DNA of 64,000 nt from Saururus chinensis (Eukaryota > Streptophyta > Magnoliopsida > Piperales > Saururaceae), in NCBI GenBank assembly GCA_035235625.1, contig CP141148.1, forward strand, positions 38,007,057 to 38,071,056. Direction: 5' to 3'. The notes beneath the pieces are model-generated. The model worked only from the letters and a program-made list of their open reading frames with translations. It searched no databases and had not been told where the DNA came from. The translations under genes were made by a program, and so were the position numbers. Shown here one piece after another: positions 10,201 to 22,500 of the stretch. Every line of letters begins with the position of its first letter. Position 1 is the stretch's first letter.

Positions 10201-13148
10201 GAAAAGTGAAGAAGGCTCAATAAAGAACAATGGGACTGCTCCTGACACAAAGAATAAAGAAGGGCTTTCTGAAGACGATGGCTCAGAGAAAGTAGAGGCC
10301 AATGTTTCAAAGGGTGGGTTCTCCCAGAAAACAATGAAACGAGAACATAATGGTTCTGCAGAGGTAGTTACATACTTTCTTAAGATCGTGAGTAATTTCT
10401 TTTTAGAGATCTGTTACGACCCTTTTGTGGGCCCAATCATCCACTGATCTGACTTTCTTCAATTAGCTTGGATTAGGACTTTATTTTCTATTTGCTTAGG
10501 TCTTTAATTTCCAAGTTTAAATGTGATTCAATTAGTGGTAATTACCTTTAGACTGTGATCTCTAATTGGAAAATGATAATCACCCAACATAACCCCCAAC
10601 CGCGTATTGGTTGAACAGAACATAGGTCCAAGTGAACTTTGTGTGAGGCCCACATGTTCTATCCAACCAAAACCACTGCAGGAGTTTTTCCTATCGCTCC
10701 ATATAAGCCTTCTTTTGTTGAGAAGCTTCATTCGGTGTTTATCACTATCCTTCCTAATTAGGTTAGAATTAGTAAAGGCTGCCTATATACTAGTGTAAAT
10801 GGCTTATGCCAAAGTTACAGGGAAGAATTATTCAAAACTTGTAAAGTTAGTGGTTAGTTTAATATCTTTTGCCTCTGCTCTCTGTCCCCCATCGCATCTT
10901 CTCCTTGGTCCCCTCATTTCTTCTCTCTCTCTTTCTCTCTAATTTGTCTCACTTCTCAAAGCCACCCACAATTCCACCGGTCACTGCCTTACCATTGTCC
11001 TGCTGTAGACGCTTGGTCTATAACAAGATCTTATGAAATTTCCAGATTTAAATATTTGAGATGAGGTCTTGCTTAATGTGCTTGTGAGTTGTTTTTCCTT
11101 TTACTAATGAAGTAGTCTTAGGCTTGAAGTTTGTTAGGGCCACACAAAAAACAAGTAGAGGAAGCCAATAGTGAGAGAAGGAAAGATAAAATGAGCATGT
11201 GTTTGATACTGCTGATTGTTATATATAATTAGGAAGCCTAAAAAGAGAAGAGTTTGTAAACCTCTTACCAAAATTAATGTAAAAGAACTTGCTGACCAGA
11301 AGTAGAATCCATAAAACGTGCATAAAGACAATAAACAATAAGTGCTAAACTTGTACTAGAATCTCAGTGAACCTTGAAATCAGGTTCTTTAGTGTAAAAT
11401 TTCATACCATTTTATGATTACTATTATGATAGTCTGCATGACTTCAAGGTCTTCAGTTACTTAGCTTTTCTTCAACTGCTGATGCTTTGGCAAGCCTCCT
11501 CTAGAACTCAAGTGCACACGCAATAGCTTTGTGTCTCCTTTATTTAAACTTGGCTAGTGATTTGGGTTACTAAGTAGTCCGTCTCGTAAGAAAAGGAAAA
11601 AAGGAAGTTGATTGGTTTCATCTGCTTGATGTAGTTTTTGTTTTGATTAGCACTTGTGTTACTTTATTTGATACATTAGATAGAGTAGCTTTCTTGTATT
11701 TATGTAAATCTTCTATGAATCACACACATGCGCGCGCGCACACATACAGAGTAAAAAAGGATGGGCCCACATGGTAGGCCAGTCATGGCTAGGTGGGACC
11801 AGGGGAATGGACTGCAGTACATGAGTGTCACGATTTTGTAAAGTTTGGGCTCATTTTGATTAGTAGACCTATTCATCATGCTTATAAAGTTTCAGTCCCA
11901 TTTTCAATAGCTGAAAATTCGGACCTACATTTGTTGGACCACCATCATTAAAGATGATCTAGGAATACCCATTTGTCTCTCATCTATCTGACCCCTTGAG
12001 GTCGCAAATTTGAAATACAATCTCAGTTGTTGAGCTAAAATTAATACTTTTCTTCAATTGAAGAAGAGGGTCTGATTGCCAAAGCGAAAAATGAATTCAC
12101 TTTTTGTTTTGGCATTCAGACCCTCTTTGTCAGACAGAGGGAGTATTAAAATGATGCACAGAAGGGGCACAAATCTGATTGGGCCTAAAATTTTTGGGTC
12201 TCTATTTTTTTTGTGCCTTTTAATCTCTCTGGTCCCATCTCCTTTGGGCATTGTTAGGATCCACATTTACGTATGCGACCTTAGGAAAGGGAGAGGTTAA
12301 CCTCAGGCTCCCGCTCCCGCTCCCGTTTCCTTCTCCAGAGTTTTTTCGCATTACAGGAGACTGATACCCTCACATCTCTAAAATGCAAATATGATTGTAC
12401 TGAATGTATGCTACCAAATTATCATTAATTTCGGGTGGTCAATGGTACTGAATGTATGTTATCAAATTATCACTAATTTCCCTTTGTTAAAGTATAAATG
12501 ATTCTCAATGGAAAGTACATGGTTAGTCAGCAAATATTAAATTATTGAAAACTGCAATATGATCCTGTATGCTATTGTTTGATGAGATAATGTAATGCTA
12601 TTATTCTCACAGCCGAAGACAGTTAATGCATTCCGTAGAGTAAAAGCTGATGAAATCAAATTTGCTGATGAAAGACTGCAAGATAACTCTTATTGGGCAA
12701 AGGTGGGGATCTTTACACATGGCTTTTGCTTGCTTTTCGTTAATTTGGCCTCCCGGCCATCTTTCTTTCTTATTGTGTAATTGCCGCACAGGATGGTGCT
12801 GATATTGGATACGGGGCTAAGGCACAAGAAATTCTTGGACAAGTCAGAGGAAGGTAATATTTCTACTGCCATTACCTTCCAATGAATGACATCTTTTGTA
12901 ACATTTAATATATTTAGGTAGTGAACAAAGATAGACCTCATTTAGTTCTGTAAAATAGTATCCATTGAATATGAGTGGGTTCTATTTTAATATCTGAATG
13001 GATGGGTGGCGACTTATACTCAGAATTATTTATCTTATGTAGGGATTTCCGGCATGAGAAAACTAAGAAGAAACGTGGGAGCTACAGAGGGGGGCAGATT
13101 GATTTGCACTCTCATTCAATAAAGTTCAATTATTCTGATGACGAGTAG
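7236..13148 (+). CDS. NOPP140: LisH and SRP40-C domain nucleolar phosphoprotein (Nopp140 class)
   Basis: Seven coding exons: 7236-7409, 8365-8474, 9132-9175, 9267-10363, 12613-12702, 12792-12853 and 13043-13148. All have GT-AG borders with consistent phase, giving 560 residues (8407 is an alternative acceptor for exon 2, minus 14 residues). Residues about 27-58 form a LisH dimerisation motif (SIAAYLHKFGYLDTLSAF). The long exon 4 is a low-complexity Lys/Glu/Ser region with repeated SKxKKKKKHK-like basic patches between acidic, serine-rich stretches, as in Nopp140/SRP40. The last three exons encode the SRP40 C-terminal domain: FRRVKADEIKFADERLQDNS, YGAKAQEILGQVRG, DFRHEKTKKKRGSYRGG and IKFNYSDDE at the end. 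Known relatives shuttle between nucleolus and Cajal bodies and chaperone snoRNPs. An in-frame ATG at 7149 would add 29 residues, but the start at 7236 better fits the LisH position. Confidence 0.88.
10364..12612 (+). other. Long intron of the Nopp140-like gene
   Basis: This 2.2-kb intron holds a (CA)/(CG) simple repeat near 11725-11750, a purine/pyrimidine-skewed stretch near 10918-10945, and the fold-back element at 12064-12127. I saw no open frame with recognisable similarity and no boxed snoRNA that I can support. Confidence 0.5.
12064..12127. repeat. Short fold-back hairpin inside the intron
   Basis: The left arm starts AAGAGGGTCTGATTGCCAAA. The right arm, read inward on the other strand, starts AAGAGGGTCTGAATGCCAAA. 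The arms are about 28 bases with roughly four mismatches and a loop of about 8 bases. It is probably a degenerate or very short MITE; a small-RNA hairpin cannot be excluded from sequence alone. Confidence 0.7.
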
Positions 13149-13430
13149 TAAGGAATTCTGATAATTTATTCACAGGCTTCCCGGAATTTTGTATCAGACA
13201 TACGTTGTTAATGAGTCCTCGAGCAGTATTTTACCATTTTTCGCCATCATCACGATTATGGACTAAAGGTTTAGCCCAAGAGAAGTTTTTTGATTGGCAT
13301 GGCAAATTATAAGTTTTTGAGATTGGTTGTCATAGTGGGATGAGATGATCGTCTCAATTTTGGTGTGCGTTTGACTGCATAGTTTCTGAAAGCGCTCGTT
13401 TTATACCGTGACTTGCTTTTTATCAAAAAA

Positions 13431-13512
13431 CAAAAAAAGTCACGGTGAGTGTCTGAAGGAGATATTTGTCTTTAGGTATCTCCTTCAGACCCTCACCGTG
13501 ACTTATTTTTTG
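13431..13512. repeat. Near-perfect hairpin just downstream of the Nopp140-like gene
   Basis: The arms are about 34 bases: CACGGTGAGTGTCTGAAGGA on the left and its inverse (TCCTTCAGACCCTCACCGTG) on the right, with one mismatch in the core. They are separated by a loop of 12 bases. A further ACCGTGACTT sits at about 13405. It starts 283 bases past the stop codon, so it could lie in the 3' UTR or just beyond. Confidence 0.8.
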
Positions 13513-16001
13513 ACGAGTTCATACTGATTCTGCGTCTGCTGCACTCGAATCCTGAACCAGGGGAGGCTTTGTACTAGCAAACCAAGTAATCTCTGATGAT
13601 TAAGGACCATCGCGCTATCAATTAAATATGTAAAACACTTGAAGGTTTTGGTACCGCAGAGCTTGACAGGAGCGGAAATTGGTAAAATGCCTCCCGCAAT
13701 AGGTGTAATAATCAGCTGATAGCTTAAAACCTCAGACAACGTTGGTGCGTAGTACTACCTACCATGTCAAGCTTTTGCTGCAAGTTATCAGAAAAGAAAA
13801 GCTTCACACGGACACAGGCCACAAAGTCGCTAAATCGTTAGAAAAGAGGAAGATGGGATACTAATCAATGCAGGAGACGGCATCAACACGTTGAGATAAG
13901 TCGGCAATATGCCTGGGCCAACTGGGGAAGAACCCCTCCCCATGTGGGCCGGGCTGAGCATGTGTTGTCCCCAACCTGCCTACCGGTGGACTGGTAGCTG
14001 TCGGCTAGACCACTTTCAGCCATCAAGTCTTCTCAAGCCAAATAACGATGTTAGCTTCAACTCGTTCTCCCCACACCACCTCCCATGACTCATGCCCATC
14101 TGCAATCTCATGCAGGACGACGAACCACCATTTCACACTCAGAACTGTACTTACAATGAACTTTTGAGAGTTGTTGCCAGGATTGAATGGCCTTTATAAC
14201 GTATTAGCTGTAAAATCGTGTGTGAGAGTGCGACTGCACTAGATCAGTTATTGAAGGCAGTGTTAAATATAGGAGCAGAGAAGAATTGCACCCAATGAGA
14301 AATATGAACTGACAAGCATTAAGTAATGACATGACCAAAGCTGGAAATACCTTCACATTACATATCGTCATAGGTTTTCAGTTTCTTAGCTTATGATAAC
14401 ATGCCCCTACCTTATCTATATATAGATCTCTCTCTCCTGTTTGACATGTTTTACGTAGTAGGACTAGCGTTACTATTACTACAAGTGAGAGCATCTCGAG
14501 AGGGATTTGACTGGAGGATCCTGATGGGGAGACTTGTCTCCATCTCTCATCTTGGTCTTCTCATTTGCAGGGAAATTTCCCATCAGGGTCATTCAACTAA
14601 GCGTAGCTCCATGCAAGTTCTTGTCAAATCTTTTGGCTAACCCCTACATCCACAGAAGGTACCCCCCTACTCCATTAACTCCGTTGAATAACTGCCATTT
14701 TTTTTCAAAAAAAAATGGGGACTCTGATTAACTTAATGCTGTTTTTCAACGTCCAGATTGCTTCAATTTCTTTATTGAAGATCCAATTAATTTATTGATG
14801 AAGGCGGCAAAATGTTAGGTGTGGGAAAAGGAAGGGGGTGACGTCGAGTGGCTGGGCCTGGGGCTGTGAACCTCCGTACGGTCGGGCGGCGGAGCAGCGA
14901 CCGGACGCGGCCCAAAGTGCAGACAGGGTATCGTGACGTATCAATTGGGTGGTCTGACAAGGGAGACCCTACTTTTGATTGGGCCCACTACAATTAACAT
15001 GCTGAGCTTTTTCGGCATGTCTCTCTGCCCATCTTTTCCACTTTTGGGCTTTATAAATTTTTTCCCGTAATAACACTTTGGGGCTTCATCAACTCCTACC
15101 AAATCCGACTCATTTGCGTGACATAACATTAGGTAATGATGAAGTTGTTGTATGCTTTGCGTACGTGCATGCACATGATTTTGAACTAAGGACTCCCTCC
15201 TCAAATTAGGCAGCGTTGTGTCTCTACTTTAAGGTAGCACTTTGGTGCAAATTGCGATTGAACTGCAACTTTGGCAACATATTGGTGGAGTATTTGTGGA
15301 ACGTTTGCTCAAAATCATGTGGATGTACTTTTTATATCTGATTTGATTTTTTCACAGACAATGCTCCTCAAATTCTGGTGTTGTATAGAAAAAAAACATA
15401 TATTCTATTTATGGTTTTAATTGTTTTATGATTTTTCTTCATCAAATAGCCTATGGAGAAATTATTAAATATCCGCTAAGTATCTTTTGGGAGTCAAACC
15501 CTAGTTCACATGAGCAGTCAATGGATACTGCACGCGCCAGTGGGACTGTGGGAGATTCTCATTTATATTAACATGTATAGTTAGCAATGTGTACGCAATA
15601 TTACGTGCATCTTACCTAATATTGCATATGCCTATTATACAATCCAACAACATATGCATATATGTTGCATAACATTGCAGACAGTCTTCACAAGCACACT
15701 ATATATACGATTGATAAATATATGTGTATGTCCTCACATGCAAAATGCAACGATCTATAAAATGAGAGCAAATTTTAACAAATAATTTCCCTTAAACAAA
15801 TTTATGACTGGACACCCACGAAAGAAATTAAGGTGGATCTCCACGTTAAACAGCCATGACCATGAGTTGGTTGCCAAATAAATCCTAAGTAATACTGCTA
15901 AAGATTGTGTAGCATCTAACTTGGGATATGAAAATTGCCACTGTTTAATTGGATCTTGGGACCCGTGGTATTTGAACGTCATATTTTATCATCTATTCAA
16001 C
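13513..16001. other. Gene-free spacer
   Basis: No gene is supported on either strand. The open frames are short, lack similarity I recognise, and show no codon bias. Around 14820-14940 the sequence is GC-rich, then AT-rich to the end. Confidence 0.4.
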
Positions 16002-16110
16002 TGATAGTGATATTTCTACCATAAAAGTACCTACAAAATTTACACAAGTTTTTTAAAACTCGTGTGAGTTTTTAATGTATATTTTTATTATAAAATAATA
16101 TTTTCCATTT
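16002..16110. mobile_element. Small MITE, copy A (related to 32501-32667)
   Basis: Both copies run from ATAGTGATATT through ACACAAGT to GTGTGAGTTTTTAATGTATA (GTGTAAGT... in the other copy), and end in ATTTTCC. The ends are imperfect inverted repeats. Confidence 0.5.
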
Positions 16111-17588
16111 TTTATGGCCAAAGAAAAAAAAAAATTCGCTACAAGAGAAGGGGGAGTAAACATCGGTGACGAGGGAGACTCCACTCCTTTGAGTTTGGTC
16201 AACCTCAAGATTTTAACCTCTTGTCTTTATGATATGATGCAGAGCTGAAGTGCATCTGTGCATGTACTTTGCTTTTTCCTTGGAAATTGATATAATTTTT
16301 TTTTAGCAATTCGTGCTATAGAATCTGTCCACAGCACTAAACATGCTTTAAGGAGACTGATCTCCAAATGAATTGAGCAGGCTACTAGTTTAGCAAATAC
16401 AACCTAGACCATGGTGATAGTGGATAGAAAGCATTTTCACGATCTTAATAATCATGGTGATATAAGACGGAGTGACTATGTCTATGGCAAAGAATTTTTT
16501 AAAAATTTTATTTGATTTTAAAAGAAATATAACATGAAGAATATTTTTAATACTCAACTCTAACAATAAACTAGCATAAGAAACACGTAAAAACTTTTCA
16601 TCCATAATATCGGCAATGCATATGCTAAAGCATATTAGCATGAGTAGACCATTAATCTTAAGTATTAAGGGCTCACTTATATTTCTTAAACTAGGCGGTA
16701 AGAAGAAATGGGGCAGATAATAAACAATATAATTTAATCCGTACACAAGATATAACTGGTATTAGACAACACTTTAATATTCAATAAATTTTTTATTCAA
16801 ATAAAGTGCATAACGTTTTAATGACGTAATTTTATATTAAAATAAAAAAGTGATAATTCCAGTCATGAACATGTTCTTGTCAACAAAAGTTAACAACAGT
16901 AAATCCCTCCGTGCAATTTCTTTAGGTTGATTAATTAATTTGCCTTGGAAATTGGATTTAGCTTTTTCCTTACTCCTTGAGGCCATCATAGTTTAATGAT
17001 GAGTTTCTTTGAGTAGTTTAATACGTTGATACGGTCTTATAACGAGCTGTACTAATTAACAAGTATTAAGTAGTAGAAGGGTTGGCCGTGAAAGGGGGCA
17101 GCGGGGAAGGACGGACGTGACAGTTTGTCCGTTTGCCGCCCTCACCAATAACAGCGGGAATAATGGATGCTCCTTGTCAAAGCTCTCTTTTTCTCATTTC
17201 CACCTTTCTTGGGCAGATCATCAGGGATGAATGAATTAAGCAGTCTTCATTGCATGCTTTTTATTTACTCCATACCGAAATGCAAAATTACTATAAAGAA
17301 TAATATATTAATATTATTATTTTACTTTTATTAATTAAAATTTTACTCTTGGAAAGGAAAATGTGTATCTCACCTATACTTAGAAGTTGATATTCTAAAT
17401 TTAATATTTTTATACTAAAATTTTAATTTAATAAAGTTTTGGTATAAAAATAGTGGAGTAGGAATATCTATTGTCATATACTTTTCTCAACCTCAACGAA
17501 AGTTGAAATAATATTTTAGTGTTGAACTCTTTTTAAGTAAAAAGTAGTTAAGACGTTTGTTGCCGTGCCTGCTACATTTTGTGTTATA
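16111..17588. other. Gene-free AT-rich spacer
   Basis: At about 16555-16700 there is sequence resembling a worn copy of the fold-back MITE family (CTAGCATAAGAAACACGTAA and so on). Otherwise it is AT-rich with no supported gene. Confidence 0.35.
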
Positions 17589-18643
17589 TGTAAGTATAAT
17601 AGGGTAGGTGTTATGGGCGTGAAGCTTTGCCTAGTGTTCGTACTCGTGATGGCCTAGCTGCACCGTGCAACTAGCAGCTACTCTCTTCCCTTCTCACTCG
17701 TATACGTAAGGGAAAACAAACAAAACAACTACAAAGCAACACAACCAACTTGGTACAAGGGTCTCTGCCCAAGCTATGTAAATCAGTCCGTCGAAATACA
17801 CAAGTAAGGAGAGGGCAGGGCTGAACCACCAAGGTTGAGAACTCTCCTCTCTTTTTCCCTGGTTCGCTGTGCAGAAAAAATCACCCTTCTCATGCCTTGG
17901 CCGCCCCAAACCTTCTCCTTAAATAGACTCCGCCAAAGGCTGATTGTCCTAAAGCAATTAGAAGTACAGAACCCACCCAATACAAGTGTTCTCACCCTGT
18001 CCAACTCTCACCCCAATGTCATTCCGGGCCAGCATAGATAAGGAAGCCTTCGCGAGTCCGTCTTCCGCTAGAAGTCCTTCTCCATCCTGCCTCCAAGAGT
18101 CAGCCAATCTAAGGGAACCAGCCAACCAACTCCTATTAGTCCTAGGAGTGTAGCCAGCATGCATGTACAAGTTCTGTCCGTCTTAGGAGTCTGTTGCTCA
18201 GTCTCCTACTCCAACTAAGAATGCCCCCAACCAACATCACTGAATCCTATCCGCCTTAGGAATCCTCCCCTAAGACCAAGCAGCGCCCAACTTTTCCGCT
18301 AGAGTCCTGCCCGCGCAAGGACTCCTACCCAGCTTGCTCCGCAAGGCGAGTAGCTCGTCTAAAATATCTCCCGCGCTGTCCCAGCATCCGTCCGTGCCCA
18401 AGAGGCTGTCTATGTTGTTCGTCGCCTAGAAAAACTCGGCTGTCCGCTGCCAAGTATGGGGGTAGCCACCCCCTATCCGCATTCATCAAGTTTAGGGGCT
18501 AATAGTAGGCAATCGACCTGCCCGCGAGTAAGACGGCTTGCAATTGAAGTTCTTCAAGTTTAGGGTAAAATAGTACACGTGAGCCAAACAAATATAAATG
18601 GGCTGTTTTAATTTAGGATAGTTACCCCACCCTATTATACACA
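17589..18643. mobile_element. TG...CA element of 1,055 bp, possible solo LTR
   Basis: The left end is TGTAAGTATAATAGGGTAGG. The right end, read on the other strand, is TGTGTATAATAGGGTGGGG. The interior is pyrimidine-rich with repeated TAGGAGTCC/TCCGTC words (about 18050-18330) and has no coding frame I can support. The TG...CA ends suggest a solo LTR. I could not find a clean target duplication, so the boundaries are tentative. Confidence 0.4.
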
Positions 18644-21150
18644 GACGGTAAATATGTCTATTAATCGTGCTAAAAGGGGGCAGACAGGCTAAAATAGAGG
18701 TGTGAGACTTCTTAACAAGACTTCTGAACTTTCTTATCTGTAAAGTTGTTAGAATATCACTTGGTGTTTTAGTATTATGACTTCTAAATTACATAAAGGA
18801 AACAAGAAGAAGCTTATAGGTAACTCCTATAATGTACTAGCGCGTCCTTCATGGACTCTTGTTTTCAGGAGGTTGAGATGAAAAACAGAGTGTCACCTTT
18901 CTAAAGGAAGAATTTTTAACGTTTCTCACTCATCATGTGCCAAGTGTAAGGAACGTTTGAAAGTTGTTCATCTCTGAAATCAACGGTGCACATATTAGTG
19001 CGCATTAATGTATATTTACTAATGTGTGCTACCATTTGCCGTTAATATTAAAACTGAACTTAGAGCTTGACAAATTCTTCTCTCTCTAAAATGTAGTACT
19101 CCATTCAAAATGCTACCAAACTTTTAATGTTCCTCCGGTTCATATAACTAAATGCCAAAGGAATAAAGTAATATACACAGGTTCATGCACACTCTCTGTT
19201 CATACACAGTACGTAACCCAGCGGACACATGGAACAGGTGTAATTGTTGGGGTTAGTAATAATTTCCCCTACAGCATTTACATGTATGATATGTTATCAA
19301 AGATCTAACCTGTTTGGACACAAACAAAAAGCTCATCCCGGTGAGAGATGCTCTTCTTCCAACTTTATATTTGTTTAATTTATGTCGGGAAATGGCTTGG
19401 CAAGTGATGAATAAACTAGGATGCATCAATCTAACAAAGTGATATTGTCTGCTAATATAAAGTAATATATCATTCTCACTTTTTATTGCATTGATGGGAA
19501 TATATGCAATCTTTCATGGCAACATATGATCCACTAAGATCCAGCTACTTTAGGATCCAGCTGCTTCCTCCAATTTTAAACACCAATGTGTGCACTGAGA
19601 TTTGGTACGGTGCCCAGAAGTCTGTCTCATTAGTGAGACACAACTAAGATTAATAGCAAGTTTAGTCTATTCTAGATCACAATGTCACCCCGCTACTCTC
19701 CTTAATGCTGTCAAATTTGTCTCTTCTTTTCCACTAATACTAGTCCAGTTTAGTGCAATATTTACATTTGGATCTAGTAATACATATTGCACCCAAACCC
19801 AAACATGAGATGAATCAATGTTTAAAACTCCAAATTACTGTTTGAGTAGAGTCCACTCAGAGTATTGGAGTGATATGGTTGTAAAAATAGAAATTTCACT
19901 TATTAAATTTAACTCCGAATTGACTTGGAAGAATTTTCGAAGTTAAAAAGATAGATGAGTTTTAAATGCAAAATCAAGTTGTTTTAATCTGTTTTACCAT
20001 TTGCATACGTTGGGCGTAGGTGATAGAAAGAGGAATCAATCTAACTAATTATCTCACTTTGCAAAGGCTAATGAGACTACAAAATGTGACCTGTTGCTAC
20101 CATGCATCCACTACTCCTTGTGGAAAGCAACAAATGAAATGGTGGATGAGAAGTGCTGATGGTCCCCCATCTGCCCACATGATGTGCTTTTGGCCTGCTC
20201 TCCCTTAGACAGCATTTCCCCACACCAACTGCCGGTGGACCCAACGCAAAAGAGATGCAATAATGGACTTAAGACCCAATTAGCAGGACTTCTTTCTCTT
20301 GGGGGCCAATGTGTCCAAGGCCAATCGACCAATTTGGGACCCGGATACACTTGCGTGTGGACCCGTCATCATTGGAAGCAGCAACGACCTTTGTTCTGTT
20401 GCATATGTTGACAAGTCATGGTAGTTATCTTGGCTCCACTCTTCCTCCCCCCCCCCCCCCTCTTATTCCTTTTTTTTGGAAGAACAACCAAAAAGCGAAG
20501 CCCTTCCATAATGTTTGCTCCCTCATTGGACCCCCCTGCCTCCCTTGTGCTTTCTTTTTCCTTTCTATTTTTACATATTATTATTTAAGATTTAGAGGTA
20601 GAATTCAATCTGATGATGTACTTACTAACTCATGTGAGCCTGAACTCATACAAACTTATAAATAAAATAAGAGACGTACGTATATCTAAACCTGCTTAAC
20701 CTTTGAGTAATATTTATTATCAAATTAAAATTTAACTATATTAAATACCTGAGACTCTAATAATAATGTTGGGTTGGTTTCCTCAATTTCTTCATATTGG
20801 GCCACTGCGTCACCTTCACCTGACAATTAATGTCATGCATCCAATAGTCCTCATGGATAGATCAAATCAAACCTGGATTGGATTTATTTTTCTTCGTTTT
20901 CGATAACCATTCATAAAAGTGATTACATCGATGTCGGCTTCAAAAAAATGAGCTGGAAAATCGAGCGTAAACATAATTAAGCATTACAAAGATAAACCGT
21001 TATTACGTGAACAAAGAGTGTAACCATAACATAATCATAATTAATATAACAAGAAAGGCTATGAGAATTTTGATATGATAAGCGCAATTTTATGTTAATA
21101 CATTCAAAACCATCAAAGGGTCAAAAAATCACTTAATAATAGTAGCCCAT
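18644..21150. other. Gene-free spacer, far upstream of the PID-like kinase
   Basis: It contains a worn fold-back MITE-like stretch at about 18950-19085, a C-run at about 20448-20460, and no supported gene. Confidence 0.35.
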
Positions 21151-22500
21151 CCACTTAAGTCCTTTTTTACCGTGACACGTGTGTTAGCGAGCTAATTCGG
21201 ACCCGATCTCCCAGAGCCGCACGAGTGCCGGTCTGAGCTCACCTGTCTGCGACACTTGAAAAAAGGCTTTGATATCATGCGTGTGAAATTAGCGGATTTG
21301 GGTCAGTAAAAAAAAAGCTGACGAACAAAGGGGTTAAAAAGTAAAAACCAGAGAACCGGTTCACACGTGTGCAGTTTTCTCCACCGAGAGGGAATCGAGG
21401 GTGTCACACATGCAAAAAAACACGTCATCCTAGTGGAGAGCCTACGGGGCCTAAGCCCACCCCCCCGGTCACGTGTGTAGCTAATCCGTGGTTTTTAACC
21501 CAGGGTAAAAAAAAAGGCCAAAGAGGTAAAAGAATTCGAACGTGGCCGCAGGGCCATCTTGTAAATATAAATACACGTAACCGCTCCGTCAATTCTAACC
21601 GACTGGCGTCTGCACTCTGGAGTCTGGAGTGGACTGGAGGGGTTGCGGTGCAAGGCAACGAAAGCTGGACTGATCTGTTCTTTCCTTTTCTTGGCCCTGC
21701 CCGCTCTGCAACCACCTTTAATTCATTCCCAAGCTCTGAGCTGGGAGGAGGGGGAGGTGGTGGGGAGGAGGGCCAGAGAGAGAAAAGGCTGTGTTGAAGT
21801 ACTGGGTTTTATGGAGAGAAAGGGATGGGGGGAGTGAATGAGCAAGTTGTTGCACTGTTGTTGAGTGTGCTCTAATGGCGCGGTGTTTGATGGAGGAGCT
21901 GAACCCGTAGCTGGAGATGAGGTGTCTGGTTCGTAAAGAGGTGATTTGGTGCGCTCTGTAGCGAGGAATCGCATCCCCGCTGTGGGGGGAATAATCAGAA
22001 AATCGTGTTTGTCGTTCCTTGTCTCCTCGTGCTTCTGTTCATTCTCCTTTTTCTTTTTATTCCTACCATCTCTTGGTTTGGGTGGTCTTCGTTTTTGGCT
22101 TTTCCCGTGTCTGAATCGGAGATAGGATCCACGCCGAAGAATATTGAGAACTCGGTTTCTAGCTCTGCTTGGAGCATTTCTCTTTGATCTTTGCCGGTTT
22201 CTATTTGTCTGCCGATTGGTGGAGCTAGAATCATACCCAGATACTTCTTCACAGTTTTCTTTGTTATCGATTCTCTGCCTAACATTCCCCCTCTAGAAAG
22301 CCCGTGTCTACCAGATTTCTCCATTTTTTTGTGTCGTCGACGTCCCAGTTCGTTGTTCCTCTCTGCAAGTCTTCCTTTGAAAAGTCCCAGCCTCCATTGG
22401 CCGACATTGAATCAAAGCAAGTGATTCTTCCTGTGAAAAGTCCCATTTGCTAGCCTTCTTATACCGGCTGTTCTTAGTCATTGAGAACGAACAACGCACG
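21151..22500 (+). promoter_or_regulatory. Upstream and 5' leader region of the PID-like kinase
   Basis: Base composition rises towards the gene and the last about 500 bases are pyrimidine-rich, as in plant 5' leaders. Several short open frames precede the kinase ATG. ACACGTGT-like G-box cores occur near 21176 and 21363. No TATA box can be assigned with confidence. Confidence 0.3.

Noticed and set aside
21369..21797. A 142-codon frame upstream of the PID-like kinase
   Set aside because: Low-complexity Gly/Glu-rich end, no domain, overlaps other frames. It more likely lies in the upstream or leader region.
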